Shown here one piece after another: positions 33,639 through 42,580 of a DNA stretch of 59,856 nucleotides. The notes beneath the pieces are model-generated. The model made no database searches. It was given only the letters and a program-made list of their open reading frames with translations, and was not told the DNA's origin. Numbering within the stretch: the first letter of the stretch is position 1; each line of letters starts with the position of its first letter. Source of the DNA: an uncultured Eubacteriales bacterium (GTDB lineage Bacteria; Bacillota; Clostridia; Oscillospirales; Ruminococcaceae); NCBI GenBank assembly GCA_900314975.1, contig OMXI01000016.1:1-59856 (forward strand). The letters are read 5' to 3'. Both the position numbers and the translations under genes were made by a program.

Positions 33639-34826
33639 ATGTTTAATAAAAAATACGGTATCATAGCTTTTCGCACAATTCCACAAAGCCTCAAAAACAA
33701 TGAGAAGATAAAGTTGCTGCAGCTGGAATTATCCGGTATTCAGCGCTTTATTTTTGGTGATATAGATATCAACACTCCTATCGAAGTTGTCAGTACCAGA
33801 TCACAGTATATCAAGGATATCACAGCGCTTTCACTTGCACAGATCAAAAATAGGCTCGGAGAAAAAAGAGTAAAGCAAGAACTGAACTATTCAAGTGGAA
33901 AACTAATACTTGCTTTGGATAGATCGCTGAAAGACAGCAGTATAACAGAAGCTCTCGATGAACTTCAGCGCATAATTTTCGCATCATCACAAGCAAGGCT
34001 GCAAATGTTTTATGCCTTTTGTGATGCTAAAGTAACCGATAATGTTCAAGAACTTGCCAAATGCAATGCTTCCATGCTGCTCATAGAAAAGCTTGAAAAA
34101 AACAAATACCACTGTACAAATATATTGGACTATGAACCAGAAAAATATGACAACCCTATGTTCAGAATCAAAGAATGTACATATGATTCAAAACAAACAA
34201 ATCATAGATTGATCAGAATGGCAATCAAATTTGATCTTGATAATCTGGGACTGTTTTTTGGGTCAATGCAGCAGTTTGATTTAAGAAATGCTGCCAGCAA
34301 AGCTCTCAACAGTGTATTGTCATCTTCTCTTGAAAACATACCCGGCGTACAAAAAATTTTCATTGGCGGCGACGATATTTTTGCCACAGCACCTGCAGAC
34401 ACATATCTTATGGATATATCAATAATGTATCAAAGAATAAAAAATGGAATAATGACAAGAGCTGAGCTGGAGAGTTATCGTTCGTCTTTTGGAATATCAG
34501 GCGGCGCAAGTATAATAAGAAACGATCTGGGTAAAGAGTCCTTGCTTGTGCTATATCACACCTCTGAAAATGAGCTTTCAACTGCAAAGAGAGCAAACGG
34601 GAAAAACGTAATCAGCATAAACAAATCCGTTCTATCCTGGGAACAATTCATCACCCTGACGGAACTTGTCGAAAAAAACAAGAACAAACTGTTCAACAAT
34701 ATAGACAGCAATGCTAAAATGATACTTATGGAAAATGTTTATCGACTAACCGCGCATATACTCACAATGAGGCGACACATTTCTCTAACTAACGAACAAG
34801 AAAGGCTGTTGAAAGAGATTGGATAA
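33639..34826 (+). CDS. Cas10-like GGDD cyclase without HD domain
   Basis: This 395-aa protein has the two palm domains of Cas10. Palm 1: LQLELSGIQRFIFG (27-40; Cas10 has DLSGIQxFIF) and STRSQYIKDITAL (52-64; compare the RSfyL motif). Palm 2: KFDLDNLG (197-204; Cas10 GDvDNlG), FIGGDDIFAT (241-250, the metal-binding GGDD at 243-246), GISGGASI (285-292) and AKRANGKNVISI (316-327; compare AKxxGKN). The catalytic Asp residues are intact, so it should make cyclic oligoadenylate or a related signal. The N-terminal HD nuclease and the zinc finger between the palms are absent, and the C-terminal helical region is short. It leads a five-gene operon. Alternative: a diverged minimal CRISPR polymerase (mCpol), but mCpols lack palm 1. 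Confidence 0.8.
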   Translation: MFNKKYGIIAFRTIPQSLKNNEKIKLLQLELSGIQRFIFGDIDINTPIEVVSTRSQYIKDITALSLAQIKNRLGEKRVKQELNYSSGKLILALDRSLKDSSITEALDELQRIIFASSQARLQMFYAFCDAKVTDNVQELAKCNASMLLIEKLEKNKYHCTNILDYEPEKYDNPMFRIKECTYDSKQTNHRLIRMAIKFDLDNLGLFFGSMQQFDLRNAASKALNSVLSSSLENIPGVQKIFIGGDDIFATAPADTYLMDISIMYQRIKNGIMTRAELESYRSSFGISGGASIIRNDLGKESLLVLYHTSENELSTAKRANGKNVISINKSVLSWEQFITLTELVEKNKNKLFNNIDSNAKMILMENVYRLTAHILTMRRHISLTNEQERLLKEIG

Positions 34827-35574
34827 TAACTTGTGTATCACTGTTACTGTAGCTGAAGATGGTCTTCTGACTTCAATGATCGATGCGAAAACAATTGCAG
34901 ATTCGCTTGGGATAAACCAATCGGGTTATTATATCAGCGATCTGCTGCCCCACGACACTTTGTATAAGCCTCTTTCCTACGATGTTATCAGCACGCCATT
35001 AACTGGCACTTATGATGACACTGTAAAAAAGCTTGTCAAAAAGCTCAAATCAGCAAAGTACATTCAAAAGGATCTCTTGCAAAGTATGATCAACAGCAAT
35101 GATATTATTGAGGCTGCTGCAAGAGCAGAAATTGAGATCATCAATGGAGTTATATGCAGACCATATAGTCAGATAATCGTATCAGGTGAAGACAGATATG
35201 ATTATCAGTCTGAAAGCCTTATTAAAAAGCATATAAAAAAAGATACTGTCTATGATGTATATATCGGCGCGCTGAATAATTGTCAACCCGAGCTTACAAT
35301 CGGTGATCTGTTCTGCGCAGATGGAGTATCCTTCCGAATTAGCAGCATAGAGTCTTTTTTACAGCCGGGCGGTGACCATTATGTTATACAGACCCGTGCG
35401 AGCGCAAAAGCCATTTCGGTCAACAGTGATTATCCTGACAGCATTTTCCGTATCGCATCCGATAACAGTACATATGGCAGATGCTTTGTGCAGGGCAGCG
35501 TATTCAGTATGCAAGACTGCTATAATATAACAGACCAAACGGGCTGTATGCCGTTTTGTATTATGTGGAGGTAA
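34819..35574 (+). CDS. Unknown cyclase partner, possibly Csm4/Cas5-like
   Basis: This 251-aa protein starts from TTG at 34819, overlapping the cyclase by eight bases, so the two are co-translated. No sure family. Several stretches resemble Csm4 (the Cas5-type RAMP that binds Cas10): GYYISDLLPHDTLYKPL (about 37-53), KKLKSAKYIQKDLLQSMI (about 75-92) and EDRYDYQSESL (about 126-136). A glycine-rich RAMP loop is not obvious. If right, this would be a Cas10-Cas5-like pair without backbone subunits. The likeness is by eye; it may instead be a novel regulator of the cyclase. Confidence 0.4.
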   Translation: MDNNLCITVTVAEDGLLTSMIDAKTIADSLGINQSGYYISDLLPHDTLYKPLSYDVISTPLTGTYDDTVKKLVKKLKSAKYIQKDLLQSMINSNDIIEAAARAEIEIINGVICRPYSQIIVSGEDRYDYQSESLIKKHIKKDTVYDVYIGALNNCQPELTIGDLFCADGVSFRISSIESFLQPGGDHYVIQTRASAKAISVNSDYPDSIFRIASDNSTYGRCFVQGSVFSMQDCYNITDQTGCMPFCIMWR

Positions 35575-35576
35575 AA

Positions 35577-38500
35577 ATGTCATATATCACTATAAATGAT
35601 TCATCAAAAACGTACTATGTTGCTGCCAATAAGCAGTTTTATATCTTTTTCAGAAACGAAGAAGTAATGAAACTATTCAAAGAAGAATATAAAAATTCAC
35701 ACGGTGTTTCCAAATCCAGATTTTTCAAGATTCAAAAACAAAGCGGAGAAAAAGGGGAATATAGGATATACACAAATGCTCATACATACTTAGCATCCGC
35801 CTTTATTCCAAAAGACTGCATCAAACCTATCGGAATAAGGATCGGAAACTGGAATAACGGAGGATACTATCCAATATCCCAGAGTCAAACTGTCGAATCA
35901 GCACTCAAAAGTATTACTGTCACAGGCATTCAGGATATAAACATCAGAATGCTAAACAAATCAATCAGCGGTACAAATAATATAAACGACGCCGATAACG
36001 GCGCACCGGAATTCTTTGCGGCTGTTTCACAGATGCAGGCGCGCATAAACAGTTCCCTTGAAAACTACGATGAATCGCTTGTTATTACTCAACAGCAGGT
36101 AGACTTTCTTGAACAGCAGCTCGAGCTAGTCAATGCAAAGAAAGAATATGAAACTGAAAACATAATTCCCATACCATACGACGGTATAGAAACTGTACTT
36201 CAGAACACCCAGGACGGTTCTATCTACAAATTTAATATCGGATATATTGAAAATGACAAGCTATCTGACAAACTAAATTCAGGTGCACCTGTTAAGATAA
36301 CATCTAATGCATCCGGTTTTTTTGTTTATGGCGTCTTGATAGACTACAAAGACGATCAGCTGCTTATCAAAACAAAATGCTCGTACGATCAGCTTGCCAG
36401 CAAAGGAACTATTACCGAAAAGGAAAATGTAGAATACAAGATAAAGGAACAGGCACTTAACAATCTTTTGAACAAAGAAAGCCCAAACAAATACATTGTT
36501 GATATTATACACGATTCCCGAACTATTCCAATAAACATTACAAAGAGTTTTTCAAAAGAGACTGATCTAAACGGGAACAAGCTCAATCCAAGCCAGATAA
36601 ATGCAATTGAAAAGGCTTTGAACACCACCGATTTTCTGCTTGTTCAAGGTCCTCCGGGAACAGGTAAAACAACTATTATTACCGAAATGATACACCGATT
36701 CGTTAATCCGCCGCCGAATGCAGACGGAACGCCCGGTAAAAGTTTAAGAGTGCTTATTTGTTCCAAAAACAATCTCGCCGTTGACAACGTTATGGAAAAA
36801 TGCCAGAATCTTTACTATGATAAAGAAAAGCGCAATAAAATGCAATGCCTGAGACTTGGAAACGAAGAGAAAGTCATTGAATCTGTAAAATGTGTGCTGC
36901 GCAGAAGCGTAACACAAAGAATACAGGAAGATATAAGTGCCAAGAGTAAGCAAGGACGCAGTGAATATATCTCCAACGCTGAAATGAGAATGGAAAAGAT
37001 CAACGCCTCAAAAAGAGATACTCAGATACTGACACAACTTACTCTGACGTTTATCGGCATAAAAGAAATGATCATTTCGATAGAACAGCAATATCATAAA
37101 AACGGATCATTGAAATTCCTATTTTTCAGGAAAGGCTCTTCGAGATTTCTGTATCTGATAGAAATGATTAAAACCACTTGTGATAACTTAATAAGCGATT
37201 TTACAACTATGCTATCTATTGAAAGCGTGCTGATAGAAAGTAACACAACAGCTCAGTTCCAATTTGAAATCGGGCAGATTGCAAACGGCATCAACGAGAT
37301 CAACTCACTTATCTCAGCCTCAAAATATGCCCAAAAGCATATATTTATAGACCCAAATATAACCGTTGCATCCATAGCATACAACTATAACAGCCTTCTG
37401 CCTCAGCTAACAGCAAATACCGTAAGTCTTGTCAGATACACCGGTAATCAAGCAGCCGATGTTATGCGTCAATATCTTCGCTATCCACGCAGAGATCGTC
37501 AATGGTTTACACAATATATCACAGATGTTTTCTGTGAAATAGATAAACTTAAAGAAAACATCGGCTGTCTTCAGCAAACACTTGATAAATGGAACAGCGA
37601 GCTGATAAGTGATAATGAAAAGCTTGCACCGCTGCTGTTAAAAACAGTAAAGATAGTAGGTGCGACCTGTATCGGCGTTTGCACCAACAGTGATATGAAG
37701 GAAACCCAATATGATGTAGCAATTATAGATGAAGCAGGACAGATAACACTGCACGATATTATTGTTCCATTGTCAAAGGCTAAAAAAGTAATTATGATCG
37801 GTGACCATCTGCAGCTTCCGCCGACAGGTGAAAGAGATTTCTGTAATTATCTTGCAGATAAATCTCTTTTAGGTTTTGGAGAACTTGACAACGATGATGA
37901 TATCAAACAATACCAAAAGGAGATAGAAGAAACATTCTCTGTCAGCCTTTTTGAAAAACTGTTCAAAGACCCATCGCTTGATGACCACAAGGTAATGCTT
38001 GATACACAATTCAGGATGCACCCTGTCATTGCATCATTCATTTCAGATAAATTCTACGGTGGGAAATATAAGAGCGGTGTTTCAGCACAAGACAGAACCC
38101 TGAAAATAGCAGGAATGACTGAACCTATGTATTTTGTTGATACTGTAAACTGCAAAGATAAAACAGAAAATAATAATGCCAATCCGAAAGTGCGTTCATA
38201 TTCAAATTCTCTTGAAGCAGATATCTGCGGAGAAATGATTTCAAAAATAATAGATGCCATAGAAAACGATGAATATTCATATGTAAACAAAAAGCCTGTC
38301 CTAAAAGGAGACGACGGATACTATGACATCGGCGTTATCACAGCTTACAAGGCACAGATACCACTGCTGAAAAAAAGCATACTTGAACGTCTTAGTTCAA
38401 CACATGACAAAAAAGCAGCAAAGGATATGGTCGATCACTTGTATGTCAATACCCTAGACTCTTTCCAAGGCAGAGATAATCAGATAATCATCTACTCTTT

Positions 38501-38741
38501 TGTACGAAGCAATTTGAGACATACAATCGGATTTCAAAATGAAGTGCGAAGGCTCAATGTTATGATGACAAGAGCAAAATCGTTGCTTATTATGGTCGGA
38601 GATTCCGAAACACTGACTAATACAAAGGCACTAACAGTTCACGATAATAAAAAAGCTTCTGGATATTACACAGACCTCATTGATTACTGTAAAGAAAACG
38701 CAGGATATATTGACTATTCAAAGGAGCATTCACATGAGTAA
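35577..38741 (+). CDS. SF1 (UPF1-like, AAA_11/AAA_12) helicase
   Basis: This 1054-aa protein has an N-terminal region of about 330 residues without known domain. It is followed by an SF1B-type helicase core: Walker A VQGPPGTGKTTIITEM (about 357-372), a long helical insertion (about 420-680), DEAGQITLHDIIV and MIGDHLQLPP (about 716-745), LDTQFRMHP (about 807), LDSFQGRDNQIIIYSFVRS (about 960) and VRRLNVMMTRAKSLLIMVGD (about 990-1010). All helicase motifs look intact, for RNA or DNA unwinding 5' to 3'. The ATG at 35577 follows GGAGG two bases after the previous stop; an upstream ATG at 35556 is unlikely. UPF1-like helicases occur in many defence systems. Confidence 0.85.
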   Translation: MSYITINDSSKTYYVAANKQFYIFFRNEEVMKLFKEEYKNSHGVSKSRFFKIQKQSGEKGEYRIYTNAHTYLASAFIPKDCIKPIGIRIGNWNNGGYYPISQSQTVESALKSITVTGIQDINIRMLNKSISGTNNINDADNGAPEFFAAVSQMQARINSSLENYDESLVITQQQVDFLEQQLELVNAKKEYETENIIPIPYDGIETVLQNTQDGSIYKFNIGYIENDKLSDKLNSGAPVKITSNASGFFVYGVLIDYKDDQLLIKTKCSYDQLASKGTITEKENVEYKIKEQALNNLLNKESPNKYIVDIIHDSRTIPINITKSFSKETDLNGNKLNPSQINAIEKALNTTDFLLVQGPPGTGKTTIITEMIHRFVNPPPNADGTPGKSLRVLICSKNNLAVDNVMEKCQNLYYDKEKRNKMQCLRLGNEEKVIESVKCVLRRSVTQRIQEDISAKSKQGRSEYISNAEMRMEKINASKRDTQILTQLTLTFIGIKEMIISIEQQYHKNGSLKFLFFRKGSSRFLYLIEMIKTTCDNLISDFTTMLSIESVLIESNTTAQFQFEIGQIANGINEINSLISASKYAQKHIFIDPNITVASIAYNYNSLLPQLTANTVSLVRYTGNQAADVMRQYLRYPRRDRQWFTQYITDVFCEIDKLKENIGCLQQTLDKWNSELISDNEKLAPLLLKTVKIVGATCIGVCTNSDMKETQYDVAIIDEAGQITLHDIIVPLSKAKKVIMIGDHLQLPPTGERDFCNYLADKSLLGFGELDNDDDIKQYQKEIEETFSVSLFEKLFKDPSLDDHKVMLDTQFRMHPVIASFISDKFYGGKYKSGVSAQDRTLKIAGMTEPMYFVDTVNCKDKTENNNANPKVRSYSNSLEADICGEMISKIIDAIENDEYSYVNKKPVLKGDDGYYDIGVITAYKAQIPLLKKSILERLSSTHDKKAAKDMVDHLYVNTLDSFQGRDNQIIIYSFVRSNLRHTIGFQNEVRRLNVMMTRAKSLLIMVGDSETLTNTKALTVHDNKKASGYYTDLIDYCKENAGYIDYSKEHSHE

Positions 38742-39981
38742 AAAGGACTTTAGTAAAGTCAAAAAAGAACTTAATCACATGGAAATCGCAAATAAAGTAT
38801 TCAATTCAAGCAGTGAAAAACTCATTCGCTTTTTTCGTGTATATCATCCTATCTACGAGGCAAGTGTCAATCTTTACAGCTATGTTGAAAGTGACGACTA
38901 CCATATCATAGAGAAATATATGGATATGCTGATATGCGGATACTCAAGCGATGAACGCCGTGTCAACGTGATTGACCCGATAATAAAAGACGAACATGAA
39001 TTATACCGTCTTCTTGGACTTGACAACGAAGCGTATGAGATTGCCAAAACCTTTTTTGAAGATTTAAGAAACAGCGGTCATTTTACAGTGACTGATTATG
39101 GGATAATAGGCAACCAGCCTGCTTTAGAGTCTATAAAGCTGGATAAAAAAGTTTCATCTTCCGTTGCTTGCAAAAAGCTCTTATTTGATCAGTTTACAAA
39201 CCGTCTGCTCCCAAAGGCATTCCATGATCTTCAAAGATATGCCGTGCCCTATGTTGAACACGGAAAACCGTCAGACCTCGAAACTCATACCATATGGCTT
39301 GACAGCGATGCAGATTCTACATATGACGAAGCGGCGATAAACAACTTGATAAACGACTATAATTCTGAGTATGTTGGTCAGGCTCGAATTGATTACGGTT
39401 TGCCTACCGGCTATTTTCGTATGGAGCTTAAACAAGACGAAAAGCTGACTGTAAGCGGTATCCCCTATTATTTAGGTGTCTTTGAATGTGATGGTAAACT
39501 CATAAAAAAAGCATTCAGACCTGACAATGGAGAACTGCTGCCAGAAATAACCGATCATTACAGCAAAGCTGCAGAAGCGAGAATAGACACGATCTCAAAA
39601 AGCAAGGTAAGCTCAAAGGACTTGTATAATCCATTATGTAAGAGTTTTCTGCTGACTCAAAACGGCACAGCTTCAGAAGAAAATGGTGTATATGACGATG
39701 AGGAAACCGGCAACTACATCTGGATAGTTACCGATAAACAGATCGATTATCTTATCGGTGAAGAAGAAAACGGCAAACTGCATGCAAGACTTTCAAAGAT
39801 AGTTGCATACAATAAAATTGCCTGTCTGACATCATTTGAAGCAGGTCACATTGTTTCAATCAGTTTAAGTGATGAGCGCAGGAATCGAATAGAACAGGCT
39901 CTTCACCCACCCAAACAAGAGCATACGGAAAACAGCGAGGATGAGCTGACAGGACCAACAGTAAAGACTACAGATGAGTAA
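38734..39981 (+). CDS. Unknown 415-aa protein of the cyclase operon
   Basis: This soluble protein overlaps the helicase by eight bases (ATG at 38734 after AAAGGAG). The N-terminal half is helical; residues about 90-160 (ELYRLLGLDNEAYEIAKTF, then SGHFTVTDYGIIG and KLLFDQFTNRLLP) look like a winged-helix unit followed by the linker seen in some defence proteins. The middle (RIDYGLPTGYFRMELKQDE, YLGVFECDGK) is beta-rich, and the C-terminus is acidic. I do not recognise the family. Tight coupling to the helicase suggests a helicase partner or target-recognition subunit (inference). Confidence 0.6.
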   Translation: MSKKDFSKVKKELNHMEIANKVFNSSSEKLIRFFRVYHPIYEASVNLYSYVESDDYHIIEKYMDMLICGYSSDERRVNVIDPIIKDEHELYRLLGLDNEAYEIAKTFFEDLRNSGHFTVTDYGIIGNQPALESIKLDKKVSSSVACKKLLFDQFTNRLLPKAFHDLQRYAVPYVEHGKPSDLETHTIWLDSDADSTYDEAAINNLINDYNSEYVGQARIDYGLPTGYFRMELKQDEKLTVSGIPYYLGVFECDGKLIKKAFRPDNGELLPEITDHYSKAAEARIDTISKSKVSSKDLYNPLCKSFLLTQNGTASEENGVYDDEETGNYIWIVTDKQIDYLIGEEENGKLHARLSKIVAYNKIACLTSFEAGHIVSISLSDERRNRIEQALHPPKQEHTENSEDELTGPTVKTTDE

Positions 39982-39997
39982 ATAAAGAGGGGTTAAT

Positions 39998-42166
39998 ATG
40001 TTCAAACTCAAAGCAGGAATAAAAGGCGAGATTTCTCTGATAAAATATATACCCGAAGACGGGCAGACTGCCGTAGCCATACCCGATACGGTGGAATGTA
40101 TATGTGACGAGGCATTTATGGGGTGTGACAAACTGAAAAGCGTTGTAATACCAAAGTGCGTACACACTATCGGCGACCGCGCATTCAAGGGCTGTACATC
40201 ACTTATAAGTGCAAAGCTGCCCGAAAACATCAGTACACTTGGTCAGGGCGTTTTTGACGGCTGCATAAACTATGATAGTAACGCAGAGCCGCTGCCGCCA
40301 GATGAACCTTCAAAAAAAGCAGCACACGAGCCAACATCTGAATCCGAAACACCGACAGCTGTAACACAGAACATTAATCTTGACGACTTTGAAATAGAAG
40401 ACGGTGTGCTTGTAAAATACAAAGGCAACGGCGGAGATGTTACGATACCAAGCGGTGTTACAAGTATTGGAAAGGAAGCGTTTTATAAATGCACAAGCCT
40501 TGCCTCTATCAATATACCAAATAGTGTTACAAGCATTGGCAAAAGTGCTTTTGGGGATTGCAGAAGCCTTACATCTATCAATATACCCAACAGTGTCACA
40601 AGCATTGGCGAGCGTGCTTTTCAATATTGTGATAGACTGACATCAATCAATATACCCGATAGTGTTACAAGCATTGGAGCGTCTGCGTTTTACGGAACAA
40701 AATGGCTTGAAAACCAGCGAAATAAAAACCCGCTTGTCATTATTAACGGCATACTTATCGACGGAAAAAAGTGTGAGGGTAATGTTATCATTCCAAACAG
40801 CGTTACAAGCATTGGAGAAAGAGCTTTTACGTACTGCGAAAGCCTGACATCTATTGTTATACCTGATAGTGTTACAAGCATTGGCACTTTTGCATTTTAT
40901 CGGTGCACAAGCCTTGCATCTATCAATATACCAAACAGTGTTACAAGCATTGGAGACAATGCTTTTTGGCTTTGCCTTAGCCTTACTGCTGTCAATATAC
41001 CCAACGGTGTTACGAACATAGGCAGCGGTGCCTTTTCCAATTGCCATAGTCTTACGACTATAAATATACCAAATAGTGTTACACGCATTTGTGAGTTTGT
41101 TTTTTTAAACTGCAACGAAATGACATCAATCAACATACCAAAAAGCGTGACAAGGATTGACGAGTGTGCTTTTGGGTACTGCAAAAGCCTAACATCTATC
41201 ATTATACCCGATAGTGTTAAACATGTTCATGAGAGGGCATTTTCAGGCTGCGACAAACTTGAATACATAACCACACCTAACGGCAAAATACCAAAAGACG
41301 ATATATATAAATATTTAAAAGACAAACAAGGCTACCTTGCTACTCACACCACGCTGCCCGCAGCAGAACAATCCGCCGACCCTCTCGAAGAGCTTATCGG
41401 TCTGAAAGACATCAAATACGCCGTAAGAGAGCTTATCGCCTCGGTACAGATACAAAAGCAGCGTGAGGCTAACGGACTCAAAACTATACAGATGTCGCTT
41501 CATCTTGTGTTTACAGGCAACCCCGGCACAGGTAAGACCGAGGTTGCAAGGATAATCGCGCAAAAATACAAGGAGATAGGCATTCTTTCAAAGGGGCAGT
41601 GCGTTGAGGTGCAAAGAGCCGACCTTGTAGGTCAGCATATCGGTCATACCGCGCCAAAAACGCTTGAAAAAATCAAAGAGGCTATGGGCGGTGTGCTGTT
41701 TATTGACGAGGCATACACCCTTGCTCCTGAAGATTCTCCAAGAGATTTCGGTGCTGAAGCTATCGACACGCTTCTTAAGGAAATGGAAGACAAGCGTGAT
41801 AAGTTCATTGTTATCGTTGCAGGCTACCGCGAAGAAATGGAGCGCTTTATAAACAGCAACCCGGGTCTTAAATCGAGATTTGCTAATTATATCGACTTCC
41901 CCGATTACAGCGCCGAAGAGCTTGCACAGATATTTGAATTGCTGTGCAAAAACAACGATTACATTCTCACAGATGATGCAAAGGTCAATGCCGCAAAAAT
42001 CATAGAGGAAATGGTCGAACACAAGGATAGCAGTTTTGCCAACGCCCGCACTATAAGGAATTACTTTGAAAAAGTGTGCAGAAAACAGGCTGTAAGACTT
42101 TCCTCAATACCTTCCGCTGACAAGCAAACTCTTATGACGATAAGCCCTGAAGACCTTGACGTCTGA
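39998..42166 (+). CDS. LRR_5 (BspA-type) repeat protein fused to CbxX/SpoVK-like AAA ATPase
   Basis: This 722-aa protein lacks a signal peptide and should be cytoplasmic. Residues about 20-90 and 130-425 are BspA-type leucine-rich repeats of 23 residues (pattern I-IPNSVTSIG-AF-C-SLTS). Residues about 460-720 are a CbxX/CfqX-type AAA domain: Walker A FTGNPGTGKTE (about 503-513), Walker B GVLFIDEAY (about 565-573), IVAGYREEMERFI, sensor residues in NPGLKSRF, and a C-terminal lid. The sensor-like repeats plus ATPase recall NLR-type receptors in general design, though CbxX is not a STAND ATPase. AGAGGGG precedes the ATG; the gap to the previous gene is 16 bases. Confidence 0.85.
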   Translation: MFKLKAGIKGEISLIKYIPEDGQTAVAIPDTVECICDEAFMGCDKLKSVVIPKCVHTIGDRAFKGCTSLISAKLPENISTLGQGVFDGCINYDSNAEPLPPDEPSKKAAHEPTSESETPTAVTQNINLDDFEIEDGVLVKYKGNGGDVTIPSGVTSIGKEAFYKCTSLASINIPNSVTSIGKSAFGDCRSLTSINIPNSVTSIGERAFQYCDRLTSINIPDSVTSIGASAFYGTKWLENQRNKNPLVIINGILIDGKKCEGNVIIPNSVTSIGERAFTYCESLTSIVIPDSVTSIGTFAFYRCTSLASINIPNSVTSIGDNAFWLCLSLTAVNIPNGVTNIGSGAFSNCHSLTTINIPNSVTRICEFVFLNCNEMTSINIPKSVTRIDECAFGYCKSLTSIIIPDSVKHVHERAFSGCDKLEYITTPNGKIPKDDIYKYLKDKQGYLATHTTLPAAEQSADPLEELIGLKDIKYAVRELIASVQIQKQREANGLKTIQMSLHLVFTGNPGTGKTEVARIIAQKYKEIGILSKGQCVEVQRADLVGQHIGHTAPKTLEKIKEAMGGVLFIDEAYTLAPEDSPRDFGAEAIDTLLKEMEDKRDKFIVIVAGYREEMERFINSNPGLKSRFANYIDFPDYSAEELAQIFELLCKNNDYILTDDAKVNAAKIIEEMVEHKDSSFANARTIRNYFEKVCRKQAVRLSSIPSADKQTLMTISPEDLDV
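40442..41230 (+). repeat. Tandem 69-bp units coding for leucine-rich repeats
   Basis: About ten in-frame units contain the near-identical core CAGTGTTACAAGCATTGG. Similarity is high at the DNA level, not only in protein, so units could be gained, lost or shuffled by recombination. One degenerate unit (around 40690-40780, LENQRNKNPLVIINGILIDG) interrupts the array. Confidence 0.85.
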
Positions 42167-42171
42167 ATATT

Positions 42172-42209
42172 AAAGCCGATGCCTACCATAACGGTAAACA
42201 TCGGCTTTT
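42172..42209. terminator. Bidirectional terminator between the cyclase operon and the Csx20-like gene
   Basis: AAAGCCGATG (42172-42181) pairs with CATCGGCTTT (42199-42208) around a 17-base loop that itself contains the short pair TACC/GGTA; T runs lie on both sides. Confidence 0.85.
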
Positions 42210-42214
42210 CAGCA

Positions 42215-42580
42215 TCAGTATTCCTTGAACCCGATAAATTCAAATTCGCTTTTTTTATTCGTTCTTCCTTCGCTGTCAACATACTCAACAGTGCGTCTGT
42301 CGCTGCAGCCTGCTATCGCCTTGATACCATTTTCTTTAAGCTTTACGACCATTCTGTATGTAAACAGAAATTCTCCCTGCACCATTACAGTCGGCGAATC
42401 ATACAGCCTTATTCTTTCCAAATACTCCTGCACAAGACTGTCTATGTATTCACTGTCACAGTGCGGGTCGATTTCAGGGAAAGGCATATCCACGATTTCG
42501 CCGTAACACAGCGCCTGTGCAAGCTGTTTATCACTCCATTTTGATGACGGGTGATTTGAAAGATTGATAAAACAGCTCAA
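42215..42580 (-). CDS. Csx20-like protein, ring-nuclease candidate
   Basis: This 121-aa protein. N-terminus MSCFINLSNHPSSKW with a short strand-loop, then VMVQGEFLFTYRMVVKLKE (about 67-85), GIKAIAGCSDRR (about 86-97) and the ending FEFIGFKEY. This closely follows the Csx20 pattern (VLVQGDFGATY, then a strand and T/S-x-R, then F-x-H-V-x-F-R-x-Y). Csx15, Csx16 and Csx20 accompany type III CRISPR systems and have been reported as ring-nuclease candidates that degrade cyclic oligoadenylate. The start is TTG at 42580, immediately after the Sel1-gene stop, with AAGGAGG eight bases upstream. It lies between a GGDD cyclase and a CARF-HEPN gene, which fits an off-switch role. Confidence 0.65.
   Translation of the reverse strand: MSCFINLSNHPSSKWSDKQLAQALCYGEIVDMPFPEIDPHCDSEYIDSLVQEYLERIRLYDSPTVMVQGEFLFTYRMVVKLKENGIKAIAGCSDRRTVEYVDSEGRTNKKSEFEFIGFKEY

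Noticed and set aside
33639-34826. Ordinary GGDEF diguanylate cyclase
   Set aside because: The GGDD strand is present, but the LSGIQxFIF palm-1 motif, DLDNLG and AK-GKN motifs are of Cas10 type, and no GGDEF-type I-site or sensor domain is seen.
40442-41230. 69-bp tandem repeats as a CRISPR or minisatellite
   Set aside because: They are in frame and encode a regular leucine-rich repeat, so the protein explains them.
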